A stretch of DNA of 64,000 nucleotides from Ancylostoma caninum (lineage: Eukaryota > Nematoda > Chromadorea > Rhabditida > Ancylostomatidae), in contig JBAJFG010000172.1 of the NCBI GenBank assembly GCA_037903475.1, forward strand, positions 3,588,001-3,652,000, read 5' to 3'. Below, one piece after another: positions 33,706 through 45,359 of this stretch (position 1 is the stretch's first letter; every line of letters starts with the position of its first letter). Below the pieces are notes generated by a model. The model ran no database searches and was not told the origin of the DNA. It worked only from the letters and a program-made list of their open reading frames with translations. A program made the translations under genes and the position numbers.

Positions 33706-36700
33706 GTCGCTATGCTAGTGAAGAGGCGGCTTCTTGAGTGAGATTGAGTGAGAGAGGGCGGCGGAAACTGCTGCTACAGTGTCGGCGTCAATGCGTTTGA
33801 CACGATAGATGAGCTATCATGCCTCGATGCGTCTGGAGTCACACATTCACCGTATCTGGGATACTGCAGCACGACGACGAAGCGGGACGAACAAGGAATA
33901 CGGGAAGTACAGAGCAGGAGTGAGCGCAGCAGCAGCACGCACAGCCGAACTGGACTCACACGGAGATGAGGATGAACACGACACGGACGGGTTCTACTCG
34001 CTCGCTGTGGTTTCTGAGCGCTTATCACAGCGTATCAGCACAATCTCCAGTTACGGACAGATACGAAGAGATGCGAAAACCCGAGAATATCCGAAAAATT
34101 CGCGAAAATTCAGCGTCAGCACCAGGAAGAGTGCCCCGGCGGCGAGGAGAGAATGTAAGTTGGTCGCGCGATAGCAGTTGACTGGGCGCCAGGCCGCGCT
34201 CTGCGTCCCTGCCGCGACGATGTCTGCCGCCTCCGCCTCCTCGCGCACTGCCTCCGCGCCGCTCTCGCCTCTCACCGCTGTCTGCGCTCTGGCCACCTAG
34301 ATCAATGCGGGCGTTTTTTAATCGTAGCCCACATTTCCATGATTGGCCACCACGGCCAGCAGGGGCTTAGCACGGGGCTAGCATCGTCCGTACCATCCGG
34401 GATTGATCGATTCATCGATTATTCCGCGAAGAAGCGCGTTTCCACCGTGACGTTTCAGTTTTTTGAGCTCCCTCCACCCCTGTCGACACAACCGCTCCGC
34501 CACTGGAATCGTCTTTGACACGATTATTCATTGTTTAACTCTGAAGAAACCCGCCGTCCTTGCCCGCCCGCCAACGGTCTGTGTGTGTGAAGGGTGCGCT
34601 GCAGTCTAGTGCTCACGTCATCCATGGGGCGCGTTTTTTCCCGGCTCGGCAGCGCTTGGCGCCAGCCGCAACGCGCCGGCAATGTCCACTGGCCCAATTG
34701 CTTTGAAGTCAGCGTCCACAAGATCACATTACCTGCATAGAGCCCAATTCACCACTCGAATGTCTGTTAGGTCTCTTCTATGACGCCTCAGAACTTCCGC
34801 AATTGATGTTCGTCTGCTCTGCACTGCAGATGAGGTCAATTGCGCAATGATGTCAGCATCTGTTTCTCCGCTTATTCCCACACATATTTGTTGTCCGCGG
34901 CTCCTTCGGGGTTGCGCTGAAGTGGTTGTTGTTTGCGAATTTTTTGTTCATGTCCAGCGGAGATGAAGTGTGGCGCTCCTGTTGATCCTCGGATCTCACC
35001 ATGCAAATTCCGTACTTTTGAGCAGATATTTTCGTCTTCAGTAGCTTTCGTAGCCCATCTCTGCAGGTCCTTTCTGTCGACTAATTTGCTGTCCAACTTT
35101 CAGTACCAAATATCTACTTATTGAGCATGGTCCAAATTTAGGGGCAGCACCTGCTCAATCCTTGTCTGAGATTTTGCTCAAATCCGGGGCTTGGAGGGGA
35201 CTAGAACTCGTATCCAACGTTGCGAAACAATTGAGAAATCCACGAATGCTCGTTCCCTAGTGAGTCCTGCCATGAGCTTCTGCATGAAGAGAAGAGGCGC
35301 CTGTGTTAGCTGGCGCGTCGTCGCAGCACAAGACCGTGCAAGGCAGCTGCGTTCGTGATTTCGATTCGAGTTTGTGCCGGCTAAGTCCTGGCGCTAAATC
35401 CGACTCGAAAGAATAGACGGACTCCGTGCGCGGTTTCATAGCGTAGGGGCCGCAAAATAGCTGCGGGACCTACCACACCCTCTATTACAGCCTCTCGTTT
35501 AGGTCTCGGCACGATTCTGCAGCTATGGACTATTTCCCGAGTGTGGAGCGTTATACCTGGAGGGGTGGTGCTGACGCGCGCTGTGATTGGCCGATTGGGT
35601 GAACTGACCATTTGTAGAGCTTGGCCGCGTCCCCTTCCCTGGTGTAACTCTCCACACCCATGTTTCCCCAGCCGACTGCGTCGATAAGGTCCCGCCGCTC
35701 CGCTCGTTCCTTGCTGTTACAGGGTGGCCTGCACCATTTTTCATTAATTTTCTCGGAAAGTGGGCCTAGCGGCTATAATCTGGCAGGCAGGTCGCTTTTT
35801 TTTCATTTCGGGACCACTCCTTGTCTCAGTGTGGATTTCCACTTATCTCATGTGTCATTCTAGTTGGCAAATTTTACTACAAGAATTCACCTCCGTTGCC
35901 ATAACGTTACGGCCGATGAAGGGCGTCGACATGGAAATTGCATGGACATAAATGCTGCTGAGCACGTCGCACCAGCAGGCATTTTTATAGATCTCTGCAT
36001 GTAGCGCGTTTGCATGAATGCGCCGTTCACGCTATTACCCTCAGCGTCACCAATATGGGACACCCTGACACATAAGGATCGATAACGCTTGATTGATAGG
36101 CCCATAGGCCAGTCATGCACACAAATTGTTAATGGTGTGCAAGGTCCCATTGGTTCTCAGGGGTGGCATTCTGAAATGAGGGACGAGGGTATGGCGTTAG
36201 AAGGGCGTGGCCGCTGAGTTTTCGTTATCACTCGATGACTAAGGATTTTTTTTGAGGACGAGAATTTCAGCAATTGAGAAATTGGCGAAATGGCGGTGGA
36301 GTTGGAGATGTGTCCTCATGTCTGTGTTCTCTTCACCTATCCAGGTTCTCTGCGTCGACTGTTAGAGAATGCAAACCAAAGAAAACATCGATGAGGTCTC
36401 GCTAAGTCCATGGCGACTCTCCTGTCTGCGCCTGACCCATGAACGATACACAGCCGCTTACCTAAGCGGGTCAGGGCTGCTACACTTCGGTCGCTGCGGC
36501 GCGGCTGCACTGATTTTGGTGCATATCGATCGCCGGAGGCGCTTCGATGGCCTCGCCGCCGCTTTCGTCGGCGCATAATCGATAATTACCAAAACCACTG
36601 TCGCTTCGCCGAGTATAGCAGCATCCCTAGAGATAAAAGTCTGCAAGCTACTCATACAGAATCTGACCTCCACAGTCTCGTGCAACAATTCGATCCATAC

Positions 36701-37988
36701 ACTATAAATGTTCATCCAGCTCAGTGACCAGCCTAGCTTCTTTCGAATGACTAGCGCTCATGAAACACTACTACATTCAATGTGTCGCCATTTCTCAACA
36801 TAGCTATGCTTAGTAATACGATGTTTCGAAAGATGTTATACAATATGAGTCATGGTGTTCCACAGAAAACAGCTTGAATTTGCCGTCGTTGAATACAGAG
36901 CGCTGAGTGGTCTAGTCAGAAATCTGTCGTAAAATTAATTCGACTTAGAGGAATTCGACAGAAAAAGCTAAGCAAAAATAGTATAAAGTGAGATTCCAGG
37001 AAGCACGGTCATTAAACCAGGTTTTCGCTGCGAAATTTGTAGAAAAATGCCCAAACACTTACTTCTCGCATGTATAGGGCGATTTATACTATGTGCATGC
37101 GTTTGTCGCGCGTCAGACGCACTCATCCATTTTTGTACACGATCCTCCATGAACACCGGTCAACGAGGCATGTACATTCTGAGCACAAGTATCCCGCGAT
37201 CGTCGCGAGGTCGCCAACGCGTGCGTAGGAGCTGCGTCAGGGCTGCGGTTTGGCTTACCCTTCAACATGTTGACGCACGCGCGTCGAATGCACGCATCTA
37301 GTAGAGGCTGCTCTTACAATGACAGTTTAGACGATGATGGAATGAAATAAAAGGCATTGCAATTATGAAACAACAAAACAGGACATCCACACCTGTATCT
37401 CGAAGAAGAATAATAAATTTTTAAAAAAATTCTGATGAGGTAAAGTATGTAGTGGCCAAAATAAATTTGCCTGTTTGACAAGGTCACTTTTTTTCTCAGA
37501 TCATCCCCAAAATTTTGGAAGCGATTGGAGTTTATGCTGGTAAAACCCCTTCTTTCCTGTTTCCTTGGATTTTTTGGGAGATAAATTTTTTGTTCATGCG
37601 TAAGTTTGCAGAAAACAATTTTGTGAAAAAAGGTAGTACTGAATCAGAGGAAGATAGGTGTAGAAACCACTCACAGTGTTAAAATGGGAGAATTGGCGTC
37701 ATTTTTCTGGAAAACATCACCAACTAACAACTGTTCAGGGAAAACTACTAATTGCTACAACGCCCTCTACAGTTTTTCCACTGCCCTTTCATTTTAACGC
37801 AAGACAGGATACTTTTTCTCCAGCAATTTAAAAGGCAATAATTCTTTCTGAGATCTTGGACCAAGAAAAATGTTTTGAATTGGGTTTTGAAGGTATGGTT
37901 AACTATGTACTTTGCTTTCTATGTGTTTGGACAAATGAATGCTTCTACAATGTAATAAACTGAGTAAAACCAATACTGATTTTTGCAG
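33706..37988. other. 5' flank of WNK and GC-richer gene-poor region
   Basis: The first part (33706-34300) should hold the WNK promoter and 5' leader on the minus strand; I cannot place a TATA box or trans-splice site with confidence. The stretch 33.9-36.6 kb is GC-richer than the surroundings, and several overlapping open frames on both strands (for example 33809-34174, 35381-35611, 36337-36576) look like by-products of that composition. No protein family is recognisable. Confidence 0.45.
35541..35658. repeat. Small inverted-repeat element (MITE)
   Basis: The left end GTGTGGAGCGTTATACCTGG is matched on the other strand by GTGTGGAGAGTTACACCAGG at the right end. The element is about 118 bp long with no coding content. 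Confidence 0.7.
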
Positions 37989-38136
37989 GAGACTACCAAC
38001 GCGAATTATAAACAGTTCAAGTGGCGTATCAACAACAGTGCAGACGATCTGAAGCTCGGGTCAGATGAGATCTCTGTTCCCTCATTCACAGTCACGAGAG
38101 AACACGCTGGCGATAGCAAACAAAATACTACTGCTG
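37989..38136 (+). other. Candidate coding exon upstream of the CNG channel
   Basis: A TTTTTGCAG acceptor opens a 49-codon frame (ETTNANYKQFKWRINNS at the start) ending at a GT donor in phase 1. The frame has protein-like composition. It would splice in phase to the candidate exon at 41772-41845, and could be an N-terminal exon of the channel gene or part of an unrelated small gene. No family is recognised. Confidence 0.35.
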
Positions 38137-38285
38137 GTGCTTCAATGGGGATTTTTATTCGAGAAAAATCCTGGTTATTCCTATGTGTTCATAGGAAGAA
38201 TAAAAGAAGTATAGAACAAAAATGGCCAACTTATTTTTATGAAGCAATTGTCGCCAAAATTTCCATAGCAATAACTACAATAAAA

Positions 38286-38372
38286 GGAATTGTTGGAGGC
38301 AAAGCAAGAGGGATTTGCTAAGCAAGAGGCCCGTAAATTTTCCCTGGACGAAGAAAATAAGCCCCAGAACCG
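38286..38372 (+). repeat. Dispersed direct repeat, copy 1
   Basis: GGAATTGTTGGAGGC followed by CCGTAAATTTTCCCTGGA-type sequence recurs at 39405-39470 in the same orientation with small differences. The nature of the repeat is unknown. Confidence 0.6.
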
Positions 38373-39404
38373 TGTGCCTCGTGGGAGGTCCAATGGACCG
38401 CAAGCCCATTTCCCTTAGAAAATGGATTAAAGAGTGAGGAAAGTGCAGTGGTGTTCTGGAGCACTGATTCGCACGTGAACATCACAGAAATTCTAGACCA
38501 ATAATTCATTCATCATTTGGTGGGTGTAAGTTGGCGTGTCGTAGGATCCTTTGTCGCACAACGTATTTGATGGTGGACATACCAATTGAGAATCTTTCAT
38601 TTGTGATAATATATTCTTGTCGTACCGCAGAAGTCATTGCTTTACACGGGAAAGAAAAGAAATGGCAGTAACTATTCAGAACCTTATACTCTAAAAGTCC
38701 ACCACATCTGCTACCAGATAGGGTTAGTGTTTGAGTACAGAGGACTTTCTACATGGGGTAATTTCCCTCCCGAGTTCTTTTTTCTTTTTGGACATAATTT
38801 GTCATCGCTGTTATCATTACGATGACGTGAAATTGTGAAATTGTTGTGGCAATGGAAGGAATTTATGGATAGCCAATAGTTTCAGATAGGTGGTTCAGGC
38901 ATAATCATAGCTACTCTTATTAGATTATTAATGGTGTATAAATAATTCAGGAGTGCCCTGTTGATCCAGACGCACATGGTAAGCCTGAGTATCGTTGTGT
39001 ACCTTATGAAATCCTGTAGATAGAGCTCTATAAGGTATATAGGTAATTTATATTATCTTCCTGAATGATGTGTAATTCATACGGGACCTGCGGCTTCAGA
39101 AGATTGGTGGATATGTTTAAAATCTATGGATTTGCGATTCGAGTCTACCCCTAACCGGGATACACTATGTCGCAATCGAGGCGTTTTTTACAGTTGTGTT
39201 TACTTTAACAGTCAGCTGTAGCTTCTAATGCTATTGTCGAAAAAGATAAGCTTTTTGCCGGCTTTACAAGTCGTTACCACTTCTGTGACGTCCTTATGCG
39301 TCGATGCCGGAGACCAGCTTCCCACCTTCGCTGTCTCTAAGCCTTGACAAAGGAGATAGGGGAGATAGAAAAATGGATAGAAAAAAACTCCCATGGTAGG
39401 ATAA

Positions 39405-39470
39405 CGGAATTGTTGGAGGCGAGAGGAAAGAAGAGGTCCGTAAATTTTCCCTGGATGAAGAAAAGAAGCC
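39405..39470 (+). repeat. Dispersed direct repeat, copy 2
   Basis: This is the partner of 38286-38372. It shares the GGAATTGTTGGAGGC and CCGTAAATTTTCCCTGGA blocks with slightly different spacing. Confidence 0.6.
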
Positions 39471-40084
39471 TCTCATGGAAGAATTACGAGATGAGATTTT
39501 GGTTTTTCCTCAACAACTAAACTGTCAGAACTTTTCTTACTACTATCATCCGAAAACCCTTCCCTAGTGCAGTCCTCCCTACGTCACCTAAAGTGAAAGT
39601 TTCGACCGAAAAACACCGGAAGCAGTCAGCAGTATGTCATGGACTCGATGTGATTCCTTATCGTGAAATGACTAGATAACGACACAGTTGTCTGACTTCA
39701 CAAGAGTTCACTGGGCACGAGTTAGATCACTAAAGGTTGCTCCAAAAAACAAAAAATAAACAAAGCGATAAATTAGGGAGTGATCTGGACCATTATATAC
39801 TACTAGAATTTCACAATAGTTTTCCATTTTTAGAGTTGAATGTTCGGACGGAAGTGTACCGCGTTTCCGCCTTCTGATAAGCGTTTCTTTGCATTTTATG
39901 AGTTCACCCTTGATTCATGGTAATATAAATCTTTTTAACATCACATATATACCATCCCCTTCACATTGAAATGGAAGGACGCTAATAGACAAAGTGTTTG
40001 AGGAAAAAAATCGAAAAATCCTCAGAAAACTCCAAAATTCTTCTTAAATTTGCACAGGATACACAAGTTGAAGCGGTACCCTCA

Positions 40085-40734
40085 AAAGCAGCGTCCCACC
40101 TCAAAATCGTTTTTGAGATTTCAACGTTAAAAGAACCTCCAGGAGCGGGTGATCACAACGATATACGTTATTCCATGCAAGACTGCTGAAAAACTCCTCT
40201 TCCGAGCCCAATTTTTAAGGAGCCTTTAGGCGGAGTCGAGGGCGAAGCTAAGAAACTTTACGAATAATTCATTCCACGAAGCGCACCTCCTGATTCGTAT
40301 TTCTCGTGAGAGTTCCTCATCAACTCCCTAATAGAATAGAAACCGCCTCCCCTGCATGATTATCAATGGAGTTCACGGTTTGGAAACCCTGCAATTCTGC
40401 CTTGGCTCCGGAACCAAGCCGGGATTTCAGGGATTCCCCCCAATATACTCTCTTGCTAGCCGCAAATGGAGCGCAGTTTCCATTCCGTTAGGGAGTTGAT
40501 GAGGAACGCTCACGAGGAATGCGAATTTCCTTAGGAGATGTGCTTCCTGGAGTGAATTATTCGGGAAATTTCTTAGCTCCGCCCCTGGCTCCGCCCAAAT
40601 GCTCCTTAAAAATTGGGGCTCGGAAATGTAGTTTTTCAGCATAGAATCACGTATACCGTTGCGATCATCTACTCCTGGAGATTCTTTTAACGTTGAGATC
40701 TCAAAAACGATTTTGAGGTGGGACGCTGCCTTTA
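40085..40734. repeat. 650 bp foldback element with ~260 bp arms
   Basis: The left arm (about 40085-40345) and right arm (about 40475-40734) are inverted copies at roughly 85 percent by eye. They begin with GCAGCGTCCCACCTCAAAAT at the outer edge and share the CAATTTTTAAGGAGC and GTTCCTCATCAACTCCCTAA blocks. The spacer is about 130 bp. There is no coding content; this is a large hairpin-type non-autonomous transposon. Confidence 0.85.
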
Positions 40735-40825
40735 AACCACGAAACTGTAAGGAAACAGGAAAAAAGGTAATACAATTGAAAAAGGATTTAAAAAATAAAG
40801 AAAAAAATAAAATAGGGATTCGAAC

Positions 40826-40953
40826 CTGGGGCCAGATGCATCATTGAGATTACCCAAAGTAAGCGTGTTACCACCAAACAAATATACCCATACTTATCAC
40901 GGACGTCGACTCGTTTACCCTGGGTAATCCCAGTAATGCATCTAGGACCTGGT
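40826..40953. repeat. GATTACCC foldback element, copy 1
   Basis: The inverted ends read AGATGCATCATTGAGATTACCC on the left and, on the other strand, AGATGCATTACTGGGATTACCC on the right. A near-consensus pol III B box (GGTTCGAATCCC, minus strand, 40813-40824) sits immediately beside it. A second copy, in the opposite orientation, is at 45043-45152. Confidence 0.75.
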
Positions 40954-41771
40954 GGGGGTTGCGGACCTGCGTTGACTACAATCCGTCACGGCTGGGTGAA
41001 GCCTACTAAAACTAAGCTTCTACATATCTGGCTGCGGCTGTGAATGCCCTGATATTGGGATTTTCTCAAAACAGAGCCAGTTGATGCTAAATCTATTTAT
41101 TCACAACAAAAATGCCATTATTGCTGAGAAGGAAATTTATTTTTAAGGAAGATGTGGCGACACAACAACTCGGATTAGATTACTGAACCTCTTAATTATC
41201 TCTTCTGCGGAGAACCACATGAACTTTAGGCTCGCAAATTCCTCCAGAGGAAATCCAGGGAACATTAGTGAAGTGGTCTGTTTCATCTTAAGCATTAGGC
41301 TAGGAAAAGTGAGCGAGTGGTTATAAGATTTCTGGACATCCGAATACATAAATGGAAGATTTAAGGCATGCTGAGGCTAGTATGCACATAGAAGGAATGT
41401 TCGAGATATTTGTGTGTTTTTGAATTCTCAAGAAGGAAGAAACGGTACATCAAGAGTACAAATTGTGTTAAGTGGGATGGTCACGTCATAATGGAGGAAG
41501 TACGACCGATAAACATCTTAGTCCTTGCAGATTCTCGTTTCTGATTTAATTTGGTTTTTACCGCCGGACAGTTGACCTCGCTAATGGATGGACCTCCCCG
41601 TAATTGTAAAGGTCTTCAATATTTTATTCCTTTTTATAGGGAGGAAATAGTGATCCTGAAGGAAAGAGCCAGCCACGAACAATGAAAGGCCTTCCGAGCC
41701 TGCTGATCCACAGGAAAAATCTGTTTAATTTATAGATTTGCTATCAACATGTGTTGTTCAATGGTCCTCAG

Positions 41772-41845
41772 GCGTAATGACGAGGAAATCCAGAACAGGA
41801 ACGGATAAAAATTCGGATGTTGATCTGGAATGTTACGAAATGCAG
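41772..41845 (+). other. Candidate N-terminal exon of the CNG channel
   Basis: A TCCTCAG acceptor is followed by a short frame (VMTRKSRTGTDKNSDVDLE region, 24 codons) ending at ATGCAG and a gtgtgg donor. It joins in phase to the candidate exon at 37989-38136. An alternative frame running on from 41846, protein-like to about 41975, makes the local structure ambiguous. Confidence 0.3.
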
Positions 41846-43847
41846 GTGTGGAGGAAATTGGCCGAACTACGCCTCTAAAAACGGACTATTACTCCAGCAC
41901 AGATGACTATCGTGTAACATATAACCGGTCCAACGAGAAGAGTTCCGAGTCAATTTGCTCGCAAACAACATATACCGGGAAGTGAACTCTGCAAAATTTC
42001 CAAGTAAAGCAGGAAACTGGGCTGGCGTATAAAAGTATGATAAATATCAGATTTATAGTCCTCGTAGTCGTAGTAGTCGAAATTGAGACCCTGCAGGGTT
42101 TATAGTAAACATAGGCATATTGTTGGCGTCATATTTCTGCTACGCGTCGTTAAAATTCTCCTGGTTTTATTTATCTATTTATTTATTTACTTCATTACAG
42201 AGATATATTTATGTGAAAACTATCTATAAACACAGTACAATATACTATGTACAACACGAATAAGTCTTAGATTATTTCATATAATTTTTTAGTTTTAAAG
42301 GAAAAGAGACCTCTAATTACTTTTGTTTGAGGAATCTTTTTACTTGTTTCTTGAATGATGAGAGTTTTCTGGAAGTGGTAAACCTCTTGCTCATTATTGA
42401 ATACTTTTAACAGGTTCTGTTAACAAAAAATGATTGTCTTATGGAAGTCTTAGCCGTTGGGAACGTAATTTTTAGTTAAGGTCTGCGAGTTTTTTTCGAT
42501 CCTTTCGGAACTCACAAGTCCTCCATGTGTAAGCAAATTGTGTAGAATTTTCAGGATTTTACTTCTCACCAAAAATTTTTTCTGCACGAACAAGTTTCGA
42601 TCAATACGTATTCAATGCACAGATACTTGTTATCAAAGATGAGCTGCAACCGTCTTTCACTAACAGCAGTCTGTTCATTCAGAGTGTTATCCTCGCTTCA
42701 TTCTGCATTTTCGAACTTTAGCCCACATAGGAGTATCAGAATACCGTATGAACTACTCTACTGAGAATCTGAAACAGCTGCGGTCGTTCCGATGTTGAGT
42801 AACGATCATTCGTCACGGCTGCTCTAATTGTTTAGTCCTTATGCTGGAGTACTTTGGAGTTTTCTCTACATTTTTTTTCTGTCTTTCTTTCAAAGTTACA
42901 GAACTGTAATCTTTGCTTGACCTCGGTCCTCTTATGAGCATGTATTGACATTTTTTATAGTTTATTTTAATTTTTTTACGTGGTTCATATCACATACTAG
43001 TTCATGTCATATCTCTTTGTTTATAATTATTTATCTATGCCCATTTTATTTTCCTACGCATGCATTAGATTTTGAATAATTCTTCCTTACATTACGCTGC
43101 AATAGAAGTAAAAGTACAGAGGAGTGGTGTGAAATTTTTGCATATTTTTGCAGATCTACTCCTTGAGAGAGCATTTTAAAGGACAAGGACATCTGCATCA
43201 TTAGGACTCGACTACAACATACTTTTCCTTCTGGTAAGATTATTTCAATAGTAAACTCTAATAGCTGATTGTGTTTATTTATTGTAGCGAATTCAATGAA
43301 GCCACCTCAGCCTCCAGAAGTATGAATCACATCCTCACTTCTTCTCAAACAAATCAATTCATCTGTGACTAAAAAATTAACTTAAAATGGTCCAACACCT
43401 TGAGAAAAAATTACCTTAGCACAGCAATTAGTGTTATTCACACATTAACGAGCACGTAGCTGAAAAGAGGCATAGAATTATGGAAATGATTCACTATTTC
43501 TTACTACTCTGCTCAATTTGATCCAGATACAGGTTCCAGGAATATTCTGGAGTGGTGTTGGGCGCATTGTGAAGAATGTCCTTTCCTTGATCTCGATCTT
43601 TCATTACATGGATAGGCGAAATCCGCTGCTCTTTGCTTGGTACAGTGAGGACTCCCAAACTTTTCCACTCCTGCTTTTCTTCCTGACATGAATTCGATTT
43701 TTTTTTGTCATTTCCTATCTTTCATTCTTTCATAAGATAGACAATATAATTGACAGCATAATTATCGCCTTTATGAATCCTAGTCGTTCAGTATTCCGCA
43801 CCTCCACCCGATCTGCCCTCAAAAATAATGATTTACTTAAATATCAG

Positions 43848-44004
43848 TAGCAGATTTTCCATTGTGAAAACTGAAAACGAACTAAAAAAGCTTGTCAGAG
43901 CGGATGCGAAGAAGCGACTTCGCTGGCGATTATCGCCAACTTATCCCACTTCACCATGGAAACCAGCCGTCACAGTCGGCTCATCCGAATTTTATTCTGA
44001 CCCT
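43848..44004 (+). other. Candidate pre-S1 exon of the CNG channel
   Basis: After an ATATCAG acceptor comes a basic frame containing TENELKKLVRADAKKRLRW and SPTYPTSPW, the type of Lys/Arg-rich stretch expected in the cytoplasmic N-terminus of CNG subunits. It can end in phase 0 at 44004, compatible with the firm exon starting at 45360, though the donor (gtctga) is weak. The upstream junction is unresolved. Confidence 0.4.
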
Positions 44005-45042
44005 GTCTGAGTGACGCTGTGCCAGCTACACCAGGCCAGCGTATCAGCACATCTGCAGCTAGATGACCAGTGCTGCTAGGCTATTGGAGACTGCTGGGGT
44101 GAGTTTGTGATAGGAGTACATTTTCTTTGTACTTACTGCAGGCAATAATTATAATTATCACGAGAACTTACGAAAAATCGTCTGATATTCAGGATTTTCC
44201 ATGGATCCGTGAAAATATCATCGTAATTCAAAAAATAATAGGCATATAACTTGAGTAAAGGCCGTAGGGATCTATATTTTCTGTTAAAGAGCGAAAAATA
44301 TGTATCTAGGTATGTAGGATTGGAATAAGGAGAGATGATGATTTATTTTCCACACATTTTATGAAAACTGTGAAAATAGTGAGAATAGACTCAGGAAATT
44401 TAGAATCTTAATTTTTAGAATTACTTCTCAGAATTTGCCAAGCACTCGAAATTGAAGCAAAACCCTTGTTCAAGGAAAAAATGTCAATAGGCCTATTTTT
44501 CCTGGATTTCGAGTTCTCGTTTTGTACTTTTGCCTCTGGATTCAATTATTCAATCATTGTTTCAGTAGTTCTGGTAACTCGGCATTTTTCTCATTTTTTT
44601 GCCTTCGCTGAATTAATTTTGACTTAAAAATAAAACTAAGCAACATCATTTATAGCCATACATTTCCACATATATGAAAAACCGAGCAAATAGGTTGCTT
44701 AATTTGGGACCAGCATGAACTGTCCTCCACCCCTCCTGAATTTTTCGCTGCTGATCACTAGAAAAGTGTAGACAACTAGCGGTGTACAGAATTTTTTTCC
44801 TGGAAAACATGTGACCACCTCAAAACGGAGATCGTCATCCAAGGATTGATGTGCCTGAATTCATCTCAGCAAGGAAATGGCAAGGGTAGTGAAATGCACC
44901 ATTTCTTGCAGGGGAAGAGCCCATTCGGGAACCCGTCTTCTTCGGGTTACTTCCGAACCCGAAAAAATTACTGCAACTGGGTATTTTTGCGTACTACTTG
45001 TGATTCTCGCCTTCATCTCCGGGTAGCGCACACCTCCTGGGC

Positions 45043-45152
45043 TTGGATGCATAAATGAGATTACCCAGGGTAAGTGCGTCGGCGTCCGCGATAACTATGG
45101 GTACATTTCTTTGGGTTAACACGCTTACCTGGGTAATCTCGGTGATGCATGT
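45043..45152. repeat. GATTACCC foldback element, copy 2
   Basis: TTGGATGCATAAATGAGATT followed by ACCCAGGGTAAG on the left is matched on the other strand by ATGCATCACCGAGATTACCC on the right. The interior matches copy 1 (40826-40953) in inverted orientation. Confidence 0.75.
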
Positions 45153-45359
45153 GTCCTTCTTATCCTTACTGTGTGTCTTATCCTTATGTGTCCTTCTTAC
45201 CTCTAAAACTCTTCACTGGGGAAACGGTGTATGACTGACGTTCCCAAGAACCTCTTCTATGGTTACGGTTAGGGAGCTACCCTAACGAGCTTAACCATGC
45301 TCGAAAACACAAATTTCACCCATTTTTCTGTAACTTCATACCACCTTCCGCGCTTTCAG

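Noticed and set aside
33809..34174. 121-aa plus-strand frame upstream of WNK
   Set aside because: It lies in GC-rich DNA with competing frames on both strands, no family signature and no supporting splice sites.
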